In this document: positions 26,634 to 36,146 of the stretch, piece after piece
How positions within the stretch are numbered: position 1 is the first letter of the stretch
Layout of the letters: each line of letters starts with the position of its first letter
DNA from: Colocasia esculenta
Taxonomy: Eukaryota > Streptophyta > Magnoliopsida > Alismatales > Araceae
Assembly (NCBI GenBank): GCA_014218235.1
Contig: CM024766.1
Coordinates: 23,099,346 to 23,163,345, forward strand
DNA: 64,000 bases
Direction: 5' to 3'
Translations under genes and position numbers: made by a program
The notes under the pieces: generated by a model
The model's database searches: none
Told to the model about the DNA's origin: nothing
The model's input: the letters and a program-made list of their open reading frames with translations, nothing else

Positions 26634-27245
26634 GATACTTCGACTTTTAAGAAGTTGGAGTCAAGGATGCATACAATCCAACTATATAGAAGTCACAGTG
26701 AGACCAGAGGGATATAACTTTGTTCATCAATCGAAGCCATACTTCGACTTTTAGGAAGTCGGAGTGCCAACAAAAGAATAACATACTTCGACTTTTTAAG
26801 GAGTCAGAGTAGATCAAGACAGTAGAGACTTCAACTTAAATGGAGTCGGAGTGATACAAACTTCGACTTTCAAGGAGTCGGAGTAAGGCTTAACCAGACT
26901 TCGACTTTTAAGGAGTCAAAGTAAGGCTTAACCAAACTTTGACTTTTAAGGAGTCGGAGTAAGGCTTAACCAGACTTCGACTTTTAAGGAGTCAAAGTAA
27001 GGCTTAACCAAACTTCGACTTTTAAGGAGTCGGAGTAAGGCTTAACCAGACTTCGACTTTTAAGGAGTCAAAGTAAGGCTTAACCAAACTTCGACTTTTA
27101 AGGAGTCAGAGTAAGGCTTAACCAGACTTTGACTTTTAAGAAGTCGGAGTCAACCATACTTCGACTTCTACGGAGTCGGAGTACTGCCAGTTAGTTCATC
27201 AGTCGGAGCAGTACTTCGACTTTCTTAGAGTTGGAGTCAAGAGTC
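26634..27245 (-). repeat. 38-bp tandem array of an imperfect inverted repeat
   Basis: The core word is ACTTCGACT, 7 bases, AGTCGGAGT, a nearly perfect 9-bp inverted repeat. Regular copies begin at 26860, 26898, 26936, 26974, 27012, 27050, 27088 and 27126, each 38 bp apart. Alternate copies carry GAGTCGGAG and GAGTCAAAG, giving a 76-bp dimer. Looser copies flank them on both sides. The position is in U3, upstream of the LTR TATA box. Confidence 0.93.
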
Positions 27246-27485
27246 GGAGTCAGTGTGATATACAGTATATGTTGTGGACTTAGAGTTTTTTCGTTTCTGT
27301 GTTGATACTTGGATTCTATGTAAGCATAAATTTTAGCTAAGATATATTGTAGTAGTATATTTGAAAGCCTTGTATTTGCATATTAATTTTCATAAACGGT
27401 GATAGAAACTGTGTAAAAAGTTTTGTCATAGCAAAAACATTATGATAAATGTTTAACTATATTTTTTAGAGATAGTTGCTCAACA

Positions 27486-27720
27486 GGAGCTTCCGGTAGC
27501 CGATGTCGGGCGCCCGATGTCCGGCGCCCAACATCCAGAGCTGGACATCCGAGGCTTCCAGCGGCCGGAGCCCCACGTCCAGCGCCCAGGGTCTAGAGCT
27601 GGACGTTCGAGGCTTCCAACGGCCAGAGCCCGACGTCTGGTGGCCGGCGTCCGACGCCCGACAATCGGCGACCTACGCTCGATAGTTGACGTCGAATAAT
27701 CAACAATTTGGTGGTCGACA
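27486..27720. repeat. GC-rich short-repeat block next to copia 1
   Basis: Contains the palindrome TCGGGCGCCCGA and two copies of a 58-bp unit starting AGAGCTGGAC at 27537 and 27595. It resembles the inverted-repeat blocks of the LTRs in this window and may be an LTR remnant. No coding function is seen. Confidence 0.5.
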
Positions 27721-29040
27721 TAAGGAATGTACTTTTTATTTTTTAGATTTTTATTTAAGCTTCAAAAAAAATTATTTCTAACAAATATTTTACTAAAAAA
27801 TAAACATAAAAATTCTTTTTAGAGAAAACATTTGCGAGAGTACTAAATGAATAAATGTATTTTTTTATTTTTCTGTAAAAATTAATCTTTGAAAATTATT
27901 TTTCTATAAATATATTTTACAAGTAACTAAATAGATTTTAGTAGGGTCACTCATTTATAAAAAAAAATCAATCAAAATTAACATAATAAATTTTAAATTT
28001 TAAATAAAAATTTAAAAAATATAATGAGATCATGTGACCCCGGAAAATCCGCCACTGCCAGTGCCAACACTGGCACCCTTAGCTACTTTCCCGCTGGCCC
28101 TATCCCTCGGATGGACGCGGCGCTGCCACCGTCTCACGCGGCCCTGCCGGGCGCCAGCAAGCCGAAGAGGGACCGTGGCAGAAGGGTGGGGGGAGCAGGG
28201 TGTGCCACAAGGGGTTCACCCTCCGCACTGGTTGAGAAACAGAGAGAAGAGGGAGACGGGCAGGGGGTGGGTTGCGGTGGGGAGGAGAGAGACGGATTGT
28301 TTTCCATCATTGTCCATTTGGTTATTTAGCAAATTAAAAAAATTAACTTTTCTTAGAAGTAGCCTTAGAATGATGGACTAAAAGATATTTGTATAATTTA
28401 TAAAAAAGATCTAATCTTCAAAAAATTAAATCCAAAATTAAAAGCTAATAAATAGTTCAAGATATGAGAACTAAAAATCAATTTTAAGATATTAGAGATA
28501 CGCTAGCAAGCTATTTTGGTAACTAGACAGGTTATTCATGGATACGCTATTTACAGAGATAAGTTATCTCCAATTATGAAGTTTTTGATTTGACAGATTA
28601 AAATAATTTTATTCAAAACTTACCAATAAATATTGAAGATAATGTTTTAATAAACTTTATCTTTTATGAAATTACCTTTTTAATTTAGAGGCCTGATAAT
28701 TAGAATTATTAAAATTTATCATATTATCAAAGTGGACTAATAATGGCATGGACGGCTCCTTGTGTTGCTGGGACCTTCCGTCGGCATCGGCCCATAGGAC
28801 GTAAGATGGTTTAATAACACACTTTTTTAACACAACTTTAGCACACCAATCACAAGGCGTTTTTGAGAGATAGGGGGAGAGAATACATATATAGATGGAA
28901 AGGAAAAGGGGAGTTAAGCAGATAAGATCTAAGACGAGTTTTTATAGGAAAATTTGATACAGTCCAACTGCCCTGCTCGTTTTATTAATCCCCTCTCTGC
29001 ATTCGTCTACCAGTCCAAACATACACACATACTACGAAGA
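27721..29040. other. Non-coding flank between copia 1 and the GST gene
   Basis: 27721-28020 and 28335-28740 are AT-rich with nothing recognisable. 28021-28330 is a GC-rich island. On the minus strand its edge, CAGTGGCGGATTTTCC then GGGGTCACATGATC, looks like the end of a decayed hAT-type repeat, and a similar stretch occurs near 32075-32140. No ORF with family similarity was found. Confidence 0.4.
28981..28986 (-). other. Putative polyadenylation signal of the GST gene
   Basis: The minus strand reads AATAAA about 72 nt after the GST stop codon. Confidence 0.5.
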
Positions 29041-29057
29041 GGAATCCCCTCTAGCCT

Positions 29058-30019
29058 CTAGGGGTGCCCACCCTGAGTGGCGAGCACGTGCTCCCTGCGC
29101 TTCCTGTTGAGATCGTATATCTTCTCACGAGGGGGCAAGCACTGCTTCACCACCTCCACGCCCAGGAACTCGTCGAACCATGCGCTGATCTCAGGCAGCT
29201 CCTCGACTATGCTCACGCCGGCTATCTCCTCGATCACGGGCAACCAGTAGGCGAGCCACCCGGCGACGATGTCGACGTACCCTATGGTCTCGCCGCCGAA
29301 GAGCTTCTTTCCTTTAAGGGATCCTCCGAAGGTCTTCAGGTTCTCCTTCAGCTCCTCCGCCGCCTTCTTCTGCTCCTCTCCGGCCTTTAAGTAAAAGTCA
29401 AAAAGGCCGGGCAAGATCTGCTTTCAATAAATTAAACAAGGGCAATGAGAAGAGAGAGCACTAACGCTGTCTGTGTTCCCTGCATGGAGGTGCGCACAAC
29501 ACAGAGAGAAGAGATCTAGAGAGAGAGAGACTCTGCAGGTTCTATCTCTATTTCTCTCTCTGTGAATGAACTCCATGAATGTTTTTTAATCTGTTTATCC
29601 TAAAATCTCGCATTAACTAGAATTGAAAACAAACGCACTATCACCGTCAGGAATTAGATTAAGACGGTTAGAGGCGGACGGGCGGAAATTTCCCATCTTT
29701 CTCCTACCTTGTCCTCCGTGAACCTGGCCCAGAAGCGAGCCTGCGCCCTCTCGTAGGGGTCCGCCGGCAAGAAGGCGGGGCCGTCCTTCCAAACCTCGTC
29801 GATGTACTCGATGATGACCAATGACTCTGCCACGGGGTGACCGCCGTGGACGAGCACGGGCACCTTCTTGTAGACGGGGCTGTAGCGGAGCAGCTCGGCG
29901 CTCTTGTTGAGCAGGTCCTCGTTCGCGTACTCGTATTCCACCCCTTTCAGCTTCAGCGCCCACTCCACCCGCAGGGCGAAGGGGCTCGCCCACGTTCCCA
30001 GCACCTTCACCGCCCCCAT
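29058..30019 (-). CDS. Tau-class glutathione S-transferase (two exons)
   Basis: Exon 1 is 30019-29708 (104 codons) and exon 2 is 29417-29058 (119 codons plus stop). The 290-bp GT-AG intron is in phase 0 after FTEDK, the usual single-intron position of plant tau GSTs. The 223-residue length is typical. The N-terminal thioredoxin-like domain begins [18 protein letters not shown], with Ser12 as the expected catalytic serine. KVPVLVHGG and [12 protein letters not shown] are the glutathione-site segments. The C-terminal helical domain ends in ATQGGHP. The enzyme conjugates glutathione to electrophiles in the cytosol (family knowledge). The coding region is intact and GC-rich, unlike its surroundings. 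A copia LTR lies just upstream of its promoter. Confidence 0.95.
29488..29571. repeat. AG-rich microsatellite in the GST intron
   Basis: Interrupted AG/GA runs followed by CT runs (AGAGAGAGAGAGAC, then TCTCTATTTCTCTCTCTG). They can pair with each other. No splice site is affected. Confidence 0.7.
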
Positions 30020-30147
30020 GTTTCCCGCAAACGGTCACCCGGTTTCTCCTCTCGCCGCCTTCAGTTCCAGCGGGGAAATTAACCACTCCTGATGGTGCTT
30101 TGTCGTGGGTTTCTGTCGGCTCTCCTCCTGCACTGCCCTTTCCCTAT

Positions 30148-30157
30148 CTTTTATAAA
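30148..30157 (-). promoter_or_regulatory. TATA box of the GST gene
   Basis: The minus strand reads TTTATAAAAG, about 130 nt upstream of the ATG, leaving a 5' UTR of roughly 100 nt. The copia D LTR ends at 30170, so only about 10 bp of native sequence remain between TATA and the target duplication. Confidence 0.65.
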
Positions 30158-30169
30158 TGAAGTAGGGCC

Positions 30170-30495
30170 TGTAAAGAAACGAGGAACTGGAGAGACGAAT
30201 TTGAGCAGAAAATCTCTTGCTGCTCTTGTGAGGTTTTTCTTATTATATATAGTGCAAGGGAATACAAAGAGTTACAGCTGTAAGCGGTCAACTAACAACA
30301 TTTACTTATATACAACAAAAGTGTAATAAATGGGAAGTTATGCAGACGCATGCAGGCGCAGTTCAAAAATTTATTCATGTTTGAAGTTCGTGAGGACGTG
30401 CTTGGTGCTCGAGAGACTTGTTCTGCTCGGCAGGTTTGTTCTGCTCGGGAGACTTGGTCTGCTCGGCACTGCTGGTGCATATAGTGTCGTTATCA
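30170..30495 (-). repeat. 3' LTR of copia D (326 bp)
   Basis: Plus strand TGTAAAGAAA...CGTTATCA. The minus strand continues straight from the RNase H stop through a purine-rich stretch (GAGCTTGCGAGAGCG) into TGATAACG. The short LTR fits the Ale/Retrofit lineage. It contains a TATA-like TATATATAA at 30242-30250 and three copies of a GTTCTGCTCGG word at about 30415-30465. The neighbouring GGGCC (30165-30169) would be one target duplication; its partner is outside the window. Boundary on the GST side is inferred without the second LTR. Confidence 0.7.
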
Positions 30496-30642
30496 CGCTC
30501 TCGCAAGCTCAAGGGAGCCTAGATCACATTGAGCTTGGACCGTAACTCAGAGAAACGCAGCCTTGGCAAGGACTTTGTGAAGATATCGGCACGTTGGTCC
30601 TTAGTAGAGACATAGGTAACAACTAGCTCCGTAGCCGCAACC
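30496..30642 (-). pseudogene. C-terminal end of copia D RNase H
   Basis: The minus strand encodes ELVVTYVSTKDQRADIFTK and then SLPRLRFSELRSKLNVI and stop, the standard end of a Ty1/copia polyprotein. It continues the frame that breaks off at 56055 in FVRERVA, more than 25 kb away. The two pieces were separated by the solo LTR and then by the CACTA element. Confidence 0.9.
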
Positions 30643-30648
30643 TGTAAC

Positions 30649-30860
30649 CACCACAAGAAAAGCGGGATTAGCGACGGATATTTCGACGGATTAATTTCCG
30701 TCGGTATTGCCGACGGATATTCCGACGAAATATATCCGACGGAAAATACGTCGAAAATTCCGACGGAAATTATCCGTCGGAAATATCCGTCGGTAATTCA
30801 ATAATACCGACGGATATTCCGACGGATATATTTCCGTCGGAATATCCGTCGGTAACCAGG
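30649..30860 (+). repeat. Left TIR and subterminal repeats of the CACTA element
   Basis: The terminal CACCACAAGAAAAGCGG is followed by many copies of TCCGTCGG and CCGACGGA in both orientations, making nested hairpins. In En/Spm such words bind the TNPA protein (family knowledge). Confidence 0.9.
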
Positions 30861-30917
30861 CTACACCTGTCCCGCGAACCCCCCCCCCTTCCCCTCCCCT
30901 CTCCTTTCCCTCTCCCG

Positions 30918-30918
<1 letters not shown>

Positions 30919-30957
<39 letters not shown>

Positions 30958-31700
30958 GCTCTCCGCCCCCGGTCGCCGACGACGGTCGCGCCGCCCGCCG
31001 CTCGCCTTCGCGCGTCGCCGCCGTCTCGCCGCCCGCCGCCGCTCGCCGCCGGCGCTCCCTTCCCGGTGATTGCTCTCCCCCCACCGCCCGCCACCGTCCT
31101 CCGGCCTCCCCCCCCCTGGCCCCCCTCCCCCCTGCCTCGGCCCCCTCCCCCCCCACCCCCCCGGCCCACCTCCCCCCCTGTGCGCCCCCCCTCCCCCCCC
31201 ACCCGCCCCCCTTCCCCTGCACTCAGCCCCCCTCCCCCCCCCCCCGACCCCCCTCCCCTTCTCACCCCCCACACCCGCCCCCCTCCCCTCCCACCCCCCC
31301 CCGGTCCCCCTCCCCCCTGCACCCGACCCCCCCCCCTTCTCACCCCCCACACCCGGCCCCCCTCCCCTTCCCACCCCCCCCCCCCCGGTCCCCCTCCCCC
31401 CTGCACCCGACCCCCCTCCCCTTCCCACCCACCCCCACACCCGGCCCCCCTCCCCTTCCCACCCCCCCACCCGGTCCCCCTCCCCCCTGCACCCGACCCC
31501 CCTCCCCTTCCCACCCCCCACACCCGCCCCCCTCCCCTTCCCACCCCCCCCACCCGGTCCCCCTCCCCCCCCTGCACTCCTCGCCGCCCCCCCCCCTTCC
31601 CCCCCCCCACCCGGCCCCCCTCCCCCCTGCACTCGCCCCCCTCCCCTTCCCAACCCCCCACCCGCCCCCCCCTCCCCCCCCCCCACCCGGCCCCCCTCCG
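30919..31700. repeat. CT microsatellite and C-rich minisatellite
   Basis: A CT run at 30919-30957 leads through a GC-rich stretch into about 600 bp of almost pure pyrimidine on the plus strand. Degenerate units recur about every 85 bp (CGGTCCCCCTCCCCC near 31301, 31386, 31472 and 31556). The minus strand has many G-runs able to form quadruplexes. The long glycine/arginine or proline ORFs here are low-complexity artefacts. Confidence 0.85.
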
Positions 31701-34330
31701 CTAGGGGTTTGCTTTTTTTAAAAAAGGTGGGGATTAGAGTAACATTTTTACATCATTTTATTTAGTTATATTTATTATTATTTTTATAGATCTTGAGATA
31801 TCGTCTTGTGTTGTTGGTTGTGGTGCCACTTTTTCTTTGTTATTCCTTGTTCTGATGTAGTCTTTTTTATGTACTGTGTTTTGGGTTGAATAGAATGTAG
31901 TACTCTATCTTTGTTTAAAAAAAAAAGGAAAGAGGAATAAGTGACGTCAAGTTCACAGCCAACTTCACCCTTTGCTCTTGGTCAAAATTAGATTTTCAAC
32001 TTAAAACCACATAGGCGAAATGGGTCTGACCATTATGTGAGATGAGTATCAAACAAATATCTGTGTGTGGATAGCCATAGACGGATGCAGAGAAAAGTAG
32101 TGGGGTCACGTGCCCCCACTGAAATTTTAAATTTTATTAATGAGTCTAAATTTACATTCAATAGTTTGTTTGAATTTTTTTTAAAGGGAGTGGGGGGGCG
32201 GGGGAGGGGGGGGCGCACTGGACGAAGGGGGGTGGGGTGAGACAGTGGGGGGGGGAGGGGTTTGGGGGGGGGGGGGGGGCGCACTGGGCGGAGCGGGGGA
32301 CCCTCGGGCCTCTCTCTTGGCATGGGAGGCGGCACGGGCAGTAATCTCTGCTCGTGATAAAATACATCCTTATAGAATGTTTAAGATCCAGATATCTGAT
32401 CAATTATAATCAATACAAATTTTGATATCACACTATCTGATCTGCTCCATTTACAAGTCTAATGTACATATATACATGTATATATCAAATATGATTCTTG
32501 CAGTACTCTTGCAGTATCAAATATACATGTATATATCAAGTTTGACCTAGTGGATGGTGGGAGGAGACCAATTTGAGTCTGTGGTCTGAACTCGGGAGTA
32601 GAAGCTTTTTGTCAAGTCCATTAGAAGGAAGCTGGGGAAAGACATGAATACAAGGGTCTCTATGTAATCGCCTCCCAATAAAGCGGTAAGCAAGAGAAAG
32701 GTCTCAACAATTCCTCATTGGAAGCAAAGTTACAGAACCCCATGTCTTTCCACACACATTTGGCACACGTGTATCTCAAATATTTGCATTTTGAATAATC
32801 TCAATATTAGTGTTAATTAATATCAGGTCCATTTGGTGATATTCCGATCAATATGTCCTTCATATTTATATGCTATAAAATTACAGTCCTGTAGTAGATG
32901 TAACTAATGTTTTGAATTTATATTTATATTTATATTAATGACAGTGTGAATCCGATGTTTCAGAGTGTAATTAAATGCTCTCTCATCCATTAATCTATCT
33001 TCCATGGTCCTAACTACATGTTAGAATCAGTATTCCAAAATAACTTGTTTTTTTCAGCTAGATCTAGAATATTGGCCCTTTATTCCTCTTTTAAGAAGCA
33101 TATATAGGCAAATCAAAATTATCCTGCGTAGTGGATTATTCGGGTAGATGAACAATCCAAAATAAGAGGATCAGTCATGCTAATTTAATTTATCCTAGCA
33201 TTAACTTATTTGAGATCAACCCATTGTTTCAAATGGGGATTGTCATCATATCTTAGGGTATCATCCCCATCTGTACATATCAAGGGTAGGCTATATAAAA
33301 GCCCATGTTTGTGCATATGATTAAAGCCCATGATCGCACCATTTCTAATTAGCAATACTTGATTAATCAAGGGATTCTAGGTTGGCTTTCCGTGATATAT
33401 ATCCTCATCTTCTAGAGAAATATCATCTTAATTTCTATGATACATCGTATCAATACGTACCAGCCCTTGCAACAATATGTTTTTGCGGTGGACTTGGATT
33501 CGATTATGGCGAGATTGCTTTGATTTACCACTGTCTCAATTATGTCACAATTGGAGGTGATCTCAATGGGGTTGACCTAGAGTAGAAAGCAGAGGAGAAA
33601 AAAAAGCTATACTAGAAAAACAATAAAATACTTCTGGAGATTCTTTTCACTGCGTGAACTATACAGATTGAAAAATTATGGAACATTGAAATATAAAAAA
33701 GCCATATTTACAAATTTTCGGTAGACTCCTTCACTGGTTCTCCACATTAGTCTGTCCTGCACCGTCTCTTAAGAAATAGTCCGTACTATTCAAAGGAAGC
33801 TATTGAGAGCGCGCATCATCTAAAACTATTTAGAACATCGGAATATTAACATTGATTCTGCCGCTTGTGCATGATAATTAGGAGTGTCAATGAATGAGTT
33901 TGGGTTGGTCCGTTCTAAGCCCATCTCAACTCAAGGTTAAAATCTCGCCACTCTAATAAGATATACATCCCAATTTAGGAAAAAAAATTAGTACGAACTC
34001 TTCCTTCTAGACATTATTTAGTTTACGCTTAATTGTTCACTTTAAGTTTAATGATTAGTATTACACTTCTTATTTGAATATATTTGCTTATTATTGCACT
34101 TGATTATATGTAATTTTATTACACTTGATTAGTATTGTAGTTTTTACATTTATGTAATTCATGTACATGTATGTATGAACTTGTTTTATTATTGCAGTTG
34201 TTCACATATGATTTTGATTTCATATTCATTTCATATTCATGTGCGTTTGAAATTTGATCTATGCATGTATAGTAATTTTTCACTGCACACACATCACGAG
34301 AGCGTGTTAAGCCCGTGTCAATGAACATTC
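31701..34330 (+). other. Left non-coding region of the CACTA element
   Basis: Mostly AT-rich sequence with no recognised gene. A TATA-like CTATATAAAA is at 33291-33300. It is followed by a 67-codon ORF (33382-33585, MAFRDIYPHLLEK start) that matches nothing I know. The TATA could serve the transposase transcripts, with the ORF lying in their leader; this is inference. Confidence 0.4.
32186..32300. repeat. G-rich low-complexity tract
   Basis: Runs of 5-14 G on the plus strand with the repeated word GCGCACTGG. It is opposite in base skew to the C-rich tract 500 bp upstream, so the two could pair in single-stranded DNA or RNA. Confidence 0.75.
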
Positions 34331-34412
34331 CCGTTCAAGACTTTGAGATTGATGTGCACGAGTCTTATTTTCAATAATGAGAACGTGTATATCTAACTCA
34401 AAGTCTTGAATT
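34331..34412 (+). repeat. Small hairpin upstream of TNP2
   Basis: TTCAAGACTTTGAG near 34331-34345 pairs with CTCAAAGTCTTGAA near 34397-34411, with partly complementary sequence between them. Confidence 0.75.
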
Positions 34413-34428
34413 GTCCCGTTTTGGACAG

Positions 34429-34702
34429 TCTGTGAATGTTTGATCGGAGTTAGGTGGTCATTTATTATGTGATTGTATTATTTGTTGAAAATTTCGGGTG
34501 CGTCTACTCACTCCTCTCTGATATACCTTTATTGATTTAGAATATTTTCTTAACCACTTATTAGTAAGTTTTAAGAAAATATCTAAATCAATAAAATTTT
34601 TTGGTATATCGGAGAGGTGTGAGGAGATGCCTGCCGAAATTTTCAGCAAATAATACAAACACATAGTAAATGGTCATTTGAGTGCGATCAAATATTCACA
34701 GA
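34429..34702 (+). repeat. Long imperfect hairpin upstream of TNP2
   Basis: The arms are 34429-34552 and 34571-34702 with an 18-nt loop. They match along almost their whole length with scattered mismatches; for example TGTGAATGTTTGATCG is answered by CGATCAAATATTCACA. It ends about 120 bp before the transposase ATG at 34820 and may be an inserted MITE or a hairpin source of small RNA. Confidence 0.85.
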
Positions 34703-34819
34703 TGGGTAAAAAGTGATAATCTTAATAATATATCCTACCTATTCATTTTGACTTACTCGAACGATGTGAGGGTCTGTTGGATTTTAACTTGTGACATGAC
34801 ATTAATTTGTGTAGGAAAA

Positions 34820-36146
34820 ATGTCTTATGAGAATCGGTCATGGATGTACCGTGGAATGGTGAATGGAGTTGTCACCGAGGAGTTTAAAGACGGAGTTGAC
34901 AGTTTTATTCAGTTTGCATGAGTAATTCCTCAGTAGCAGTCGATCCGATGGGTAACATCCGATGTCCGTGTTCGGCTTGTAAGAACATAAAGTGGATATC
35001 GACATGGGATGTGCAGCATCATTTGTATACGAGAGGATTTGTTGCCCATTATGAGATATGGTCGTGTCATGGTGAGCATGTTATTCAGTCGTCTGCACAG
35101 GCTCATTACTTTGCGTCCACAAGTACGTACGTAGACATGGTTGTCGATGCTGCTGGTCCAGAGTTCAATATGCATGAAGATGAAACAAATGAAGAAGTGC
35201 CGAATGATACAGCTCAGAGATTTTATCAGTTACTTCGAGATGCTGATGAGCCATTATGGGATGGTTGTGAGAAGCATACACGGTTGTCTGCAGTGTCGCA
35301 GCTACTGAATTTGAAATCTAAATTTCATATAAGCGAGAGTTGTTTTGACCGGCTTCTCTTACTCGTCAAGAGTATGCTTCCTCAATCAGAGTTACCTGCT
35401 GACTTTTACCGTGCGAAGAAGATGGTGAATGATCTGGGGCTTGGTTTTATGAAAATTGATGCATGTCCGAATCACTGTATGCTGTACTACAAAGATGATG
35501 CAGATAAAACATCAGCTGTATTTGTAATCATGATAGATTCAAGCCAAGAGAGGGGACAAGTCAAAGCAGAAGGATGTTCCGTATAAGTCATTGCGGTATT
35601 TTCTGATCACACCCAGATTGCAGCGGTTGTTCATGTCCCCGAAGACAGCTGGACATATGACTTGGCATGCAGAAAGAGTCCGTCGTGACGAAGGTGAAAT
35701 GAGTCATCCTGCCGATGGTGAAGCTTGGGCTCATTTTAGTCGCACTCATTCTTACTTCGCAAGGGATCCACGCAACGTACGGCTGGGTTTAGCACAGACG
35801 GTTTCAATCCATTCGGAGGCTCGGTGGCATCTTACTCATGTTGCCATATTCCTAACACCGTATAACCTTCCGCCAGGCATGTGCATGAAGCGTGAGAATC
35901 TGTTCCTTTCATTGCTCATTCCGGGTCCAAAATCTCCAGGAAAAAATATAGACATATATCTTAGACCGTTGATTGATGAGCTGAAATTGTTATGGTCAGA
36001 TGGGTTCTCTGTTATGATGCATCCAGAAAACAGAATTTCAATTTGAAGGCTGCATTAATGTGGACAATAAATGACTTTCCTGCGTACGGCATGTTATCTG
36101 GTTGGAGCACACATGGGAGATTGGCATGTCCTTATTGCATGGAGGA
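34820..36146 (+). pseudogene. CACTA TNP2-type transposase, 5' part
   Basis: The ATG at 34820 opens the plant transposase-associated domain (ENRSWMYRG, EFKDGVDSFIQFA, then IRCPCSACKN and HLYTRGFVAHYEIWSCHGE). The TNP2 core follows: KDVPYKSLRYFLITPRLQRL, HPADGEAWAHF, DPRNVRLGL, LSLLIPGPKSPGKNIDIYL, WTINDFPAYGML and GRLACPYC. Frameshifts occur at about 34918, 35555, 35805 and 36030. At 36146 copia C interrupts it after YCMED. Read across the GAGGA duplication it continues at 45043 as SIIVLKSAGKSCWF. Confidence 0.93.

Larger units (their letters stand above)
25139..27485 (-). repeat. 5' LTR of copia 1 (about 2.35 kb)
   Basis: The ends are the 5-bp inverted repeat TGTTG...CAACA: TGTTGGATCG beside the PBS and TTGCTCAACA at 27485. 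It contains a G-run followed by GTGAATAGG near 25170 that also occurs in copia C LTRs, and a 38-bp tandem array in its U3. The other LTR of the element is not in the window, so the outer boundary rests on the terminal inverted repeat alone. Confidence 0.8.

Noticed and set aside
26634..27245. CRISPR-like array
   Set aside because: Repeat and spacer are both near-identical from unit to unit and the context is a plant LTR.
29613..30086. 157-codon minus ORF overlapping GST exon 1
   Set aside because: It is the out-of-frame shadow of the GC-rich GST exon and runs into the intron.
30691..31765. Long glycine/arginine- and proline-rich ORFs on both strands of the C-rich tract
   Set aside because: Homopolymer-driven open frames exist in all frames; no domain, no codon preference, no splice context.
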